From: JAWXCF01 sp034440515
Lineage (GTDB): Bacteria > Bacteroidota > Bacteroidia > CAILMK01
Length of the DNA stretch: 8,416 bases
Reading direction: 5' to 3'
Assembly: GCA_034440515.1 (NCBI GenBank)
Contig: JAWXCF010000086.1
Span: forward strand, 1-8,416
In this document: piece by piece, positions 7,003-8,416 of the stretch
Numbering within the stretch: position 1 is the first letter of the stretch
How the letters are laid out: every line of letters begins with the position of its first letter
The notes under the pieces: model-generated
What the model saw: only the letters and a program-made list of their open reading frames with translations
Told to the model about the DNA's origin: nothing
Databases searched by the model: none
Made by a program: the position numbers and the translations under genes

Positions 7003-7887
7003 ATGAAAAATTATACTACCAGAGTCAATTTAAATATAAGAAGTACTGCGGCTATACTTCCGGATAACATAATTACTACAATACTTAAAGGCAGTACAAT
7101 ACGGTCAGAGTTGGAGCCTGTTGGCGATTGGCTAAAAGTGATTATTCCTATAAATGAAAAGACAGAAACTGGTTACTGCCGATTTAAATATTTAACTGAA
7201 GTAAAGATTCATCGTAGCATCCCTAAAGTACATTTAGATACCGATGTAAAGCGATATGGCTCTCGTGGCAGTAAAAGCTACCCTGCATACCCACTGGCAG
7301 AGTTCAATATGCCTAAAAGGCAAAGAGATGGTACAGTTCAAGCAAAGATTAATGCTTTGTATAGCATACTAAACTATTTAGAAGTAGAGAGCTCTATACG
7401 TTATCAACCTGCTGGTGGCAAAACCTATTGCAACATATATGCTTGCGATTTCACCTATTTAAGTGGTGTGTACATACCCAGAATATGGTGGACAAAGCTT
7501 GCTATTGTAAATTTGATGCAAGGTCAACAAGTTCCAATAGAATACGGAAAATCGGTATTAGAACTAAACGCCAACAGCCTCTATAATTGGTTTGAGACTT
7601 ATGCTGCGCAATATGGCTGGACTAAAATAAGTAGTGAGAATGAACTACAACTACTAGTGAACCAAGGGAAAGTTGGCATTATTGTCGCCAAACGCCTAGA
7701 TACCAAACGCAGTGGACACATCACTGCTGTACTTCCTGAGACTAATATCCACAAGGCCATTCGAGTAAACAACATAGTTACCAAACCACTACAGTCACAA
7801 GCAGGGCTTAGCAATAAGCAGATTTTCACGAGTAACTGGCATATCAATCCAAAGTTTAGTGCCTATGGTCTTTGGATATGTGACTAG
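7003..7887 (+). CDS. SH3b-domain protein with probable papain-like hydrolase domain (294 aa)
   Basis: Residues 5-67 form a bacterial SH3 domain: VNLNIRSTAAILPDNIITTI, then LKGSTIRSELEPVGDWLKV, then TGYCRFKYLTEV. This is the usual N-R-S / G-W-V / G-Y-x-x-x-Y-L pattern that binds peptidoglycan peptides. After a linker, residues 110-294 look like a papain-fold (CHAP or NlpC/P60-like) domain: YCNIYACDF places a likely nucleophile at C143, and RSGHITAVLPE places the likely general base at H239, with E246 possible as third residue. The domain ends in an aromatic FSAYGLWI segment. Cleavage of cell-wall peptide bonds is the inferred activity. There is no signal peptide, so delivery would need a phage lysis, contractile-injection or other route, or the target is intracellular. 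It follows the membrane-protein gene by 107 bases in the same direction. Confidence 0.8.
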   Translation: MKNYTTRVNLNIRSTAAILPDNIITTILKGSTIRSELEPVGDWLKVIIPINEKTETGYCRFKYLTEVKIHRSIPKVHLDTDVKRYGSRGSKSYPAYPLAEFNMPKRQRDGTVQAKINALYSILNYLEVESSIRYQPAGGKTYCNIYACDFTYLSGVYIPRIWWTKLAIVNLMQGQQVPIEYGKSVLELNANSLYNWFETYAAQYGWTKISSENELQLLVNQGKVGIIVAKRLDTKRSGHITAVLPETNIHKAIRVNNIVTKPLQSQAGLSNKQIFTSNWHINPKFSAYGLWICD

Positions 7888-8067
7888 TTGATGAAGCGAG
7901 GTATATTTAAAGCTTTCTTTAATGATATCATCTAATACATTACCCATTTCATCTGACTCTAACTCTTCTTCATTATCACGATTAATATATTCAACAGCTT
8001 GTTCTAATTTATAAAGTGCTTTTTTGCAATTAGAAAATCGTTGATGCCATCTTACTTCTTGTTCCAT
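7795..8067 (-). pseudogene. truncated HI0074-family nucleotidyltransferase substrate-binding protein
   Basis: The first 51 or so residues, starting MEQEVRWHQRFSNCKKALYK and continuing through LEQAVEY to DEMGNVLDDIIKE, match the N-terminal helices of the HI0074 family. These are the HEPN-like partners of minimal nucleotidyltransferases (MntA/HepT-type toxin-antitoxin pairs). Family members normally continue with a GLIQRFEYTHELAW-like helix to about 130-140 residues. Here similarity stops near 7912, and the rest of the frame, to TGA at 7795, runs antisense through the end of the SH3-peptidase gene and is spurious. The catalytic C-terminal part is gone, so I call it a pseudogene. No nucleotidyltransferase gene lies between it and mnmE. 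The break marks a recombination junction at about 7890-7915. Confidence 0.7.
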
Positions 8068-8113
8068 TTTTTTATTGGTGCGCTATATTTTAGTTAGATT
8101 CGAGGGTTATTTT

Positions 8114-8200
8114 TTATTTAATCTTCACCTTACATAAATTTCTAATTGAGTCTTCAACTTTTTCCAAGTTCCCTCCTACCATAAATCTAATCCTTAGCAT
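8114..8200 (-). CDS. possible 28-residue small protein
   Basis: A short frame begins MLRIRFMVGGNLEKVEDSIR and ends at TAA 8114-8116. An AGGA sits eight bases before the ATG at 8200, a plausible ribosome-binding site, and it lies 24 bases after the mnmE stop on the same strand, so mnmE transcription could read into it. I know no family with this sequence. It may be a chance frame or the end of a lost gene. Confidence 0.2.
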   Translation of the reverse strand: MLRIRFMVGGNLEKVEDSIRNLCKVKIK

Positions 8201-8224
8201 TTTATTTCCTCGCCACTTACCCCA

Positions 8225-8416
8225 CTATTTCCCGATGCAGAAGCTGCTGAAAATGGAGGAGAGTAAGTCGTCGGTAGCAATGTGGCCAGTAATACTGCCT
8301 AGGTGGTGAAGTGCGTAGCGAATGTCTTGTGCTATAAAGTCGCTGGGGGTATTGTTGTGTAAGGCGTTTAGTATGCTGTTGCAGTCAATTAAGGTATGGT
8401 GTAGGGCGTGGTAGTG
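8225..8416 (-). CDS. mnmE: tRNA uridine-5-carboxymethylaminomethyl(34) synthesis GTPase MnmE, C-terminal part
   Basis: The last 63 residues of MnmE (TrmE) are present; the rest lies beyond the right edge of the window. The helical domain reads DIRYALHHLGSITGHIATDD, then LLSSIFSSFCIGK and the stop. The closing C-[IVL]-G-K motif is the family hallmark, with the cysteine at the active centre. With MnmG, MnmE installs the cmnm5 group on wobble uridine 34 of several tRNAs in the cytosol, using GTP hydrolysis, methylene-tetrahydrofolate and FAD. This part is more GC-rich than the rest of the window and shows no damage, as expected for a core gene. The G domain and N-terminal folate-binding domain cannot be judged here. 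Confidence 0.95.
   Translation of the reverse strand, partial: HYHALHHTLIDCNSILNALHNNTPSDFIAQDIRYALHHLGSITGHIATDDLLSSIFSSFCIGK

Noticed and set aside
7599..7847. Minus-strand 82-residue frame inside the SH3-hydrolase gene
   Set aside because: It is antisense to a supported domain; the Ser/Leu/Cys-rich translation is typical of a shadow frame.
1..8416. CRISPR array, tRNA, rRNA or riboswitch
   Set aside because: No regularly spaced repeats, cloverleaf-like segments with a CCA or TTCRA arm, or known aptamer cores were seen on either strand.

Overview
The window looks like chromosomal DNA from a member of the Bacteroidota. The base composition is very AT-rich. Two candidate promoters carry the TAnnTTTG -7 box typical of the phylum (TACTTTTG before the outer-membrane receptor, TACATTTG before the methyltransferase). 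The protein families also fit: a FecA-like TonB-dependent receptor, a small cupin, an FkbM methyltransferase, and an MnmE C-terminus ending in FCIGK. No rRNA, tRNA or CRISPR array was seen. I cannot name a genus.

Layout. Bases 1-522 are AT-rich and non-coding. A cupin gene (523-888, +) and a TonB-dependent siderophore or ferric-chelate receptor (1128-3362, +) follow, both intact. A bidirectional terminator hairpin (3379-3409) separates the receptor from a convergent FkbM-type methyltransferase (3438-4307, -), whose reading frame is cut by one in-frame TGA. From about 4500 to 5950 the DNA is a gene graveyard. It holds the first 36 or so codons of an alpha/beta hydrolase with an internal TAG (4515-4625), then a decayed phage virion-morphogenesis gene with two stops and a frameshift (about 4893-5362). 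The first codons of the next phage gene overlap its stop as TAATG (5362 onward). Last comes a secreted-protein gene on the minus strand with two homopolymer frameshifts (5445-5945). A strong hairpin (4857-4891) and a terminator-like hairpin (4733-4758) lie in the same stretch.

Two intact genes follow on the plus strand: a predicted four-helix membrane protein (6077-6895) and a bacterial SH3-domain protein with a probable papain-like Cys/His hydrolase domain (7003-7887). They may work together at the cell envelope, and they are the best candidates here for an undescribed module. Their right edge abuts a truncated HI0074-family (HEPN/MNT substrate-binding) gene on the minus strand, which suggests an insertion or deletion junction near 7890-7915. 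The window ends in the 3' part of mnmE (minus strand, 8225-8416), a core tRNA-modification gene.

Overall, housekeeping or nutrient-uptake genes flank an accessory region of prophage decay. Three of the premature stops sit where a tryptophan codon is expected (TGG to TAG or TGA), and three frameshifts sit in A/T runs. This pattern fits neutral decay with G-to-A bias. For the frameshifts, homopolymer sequencing error must also be excluded.
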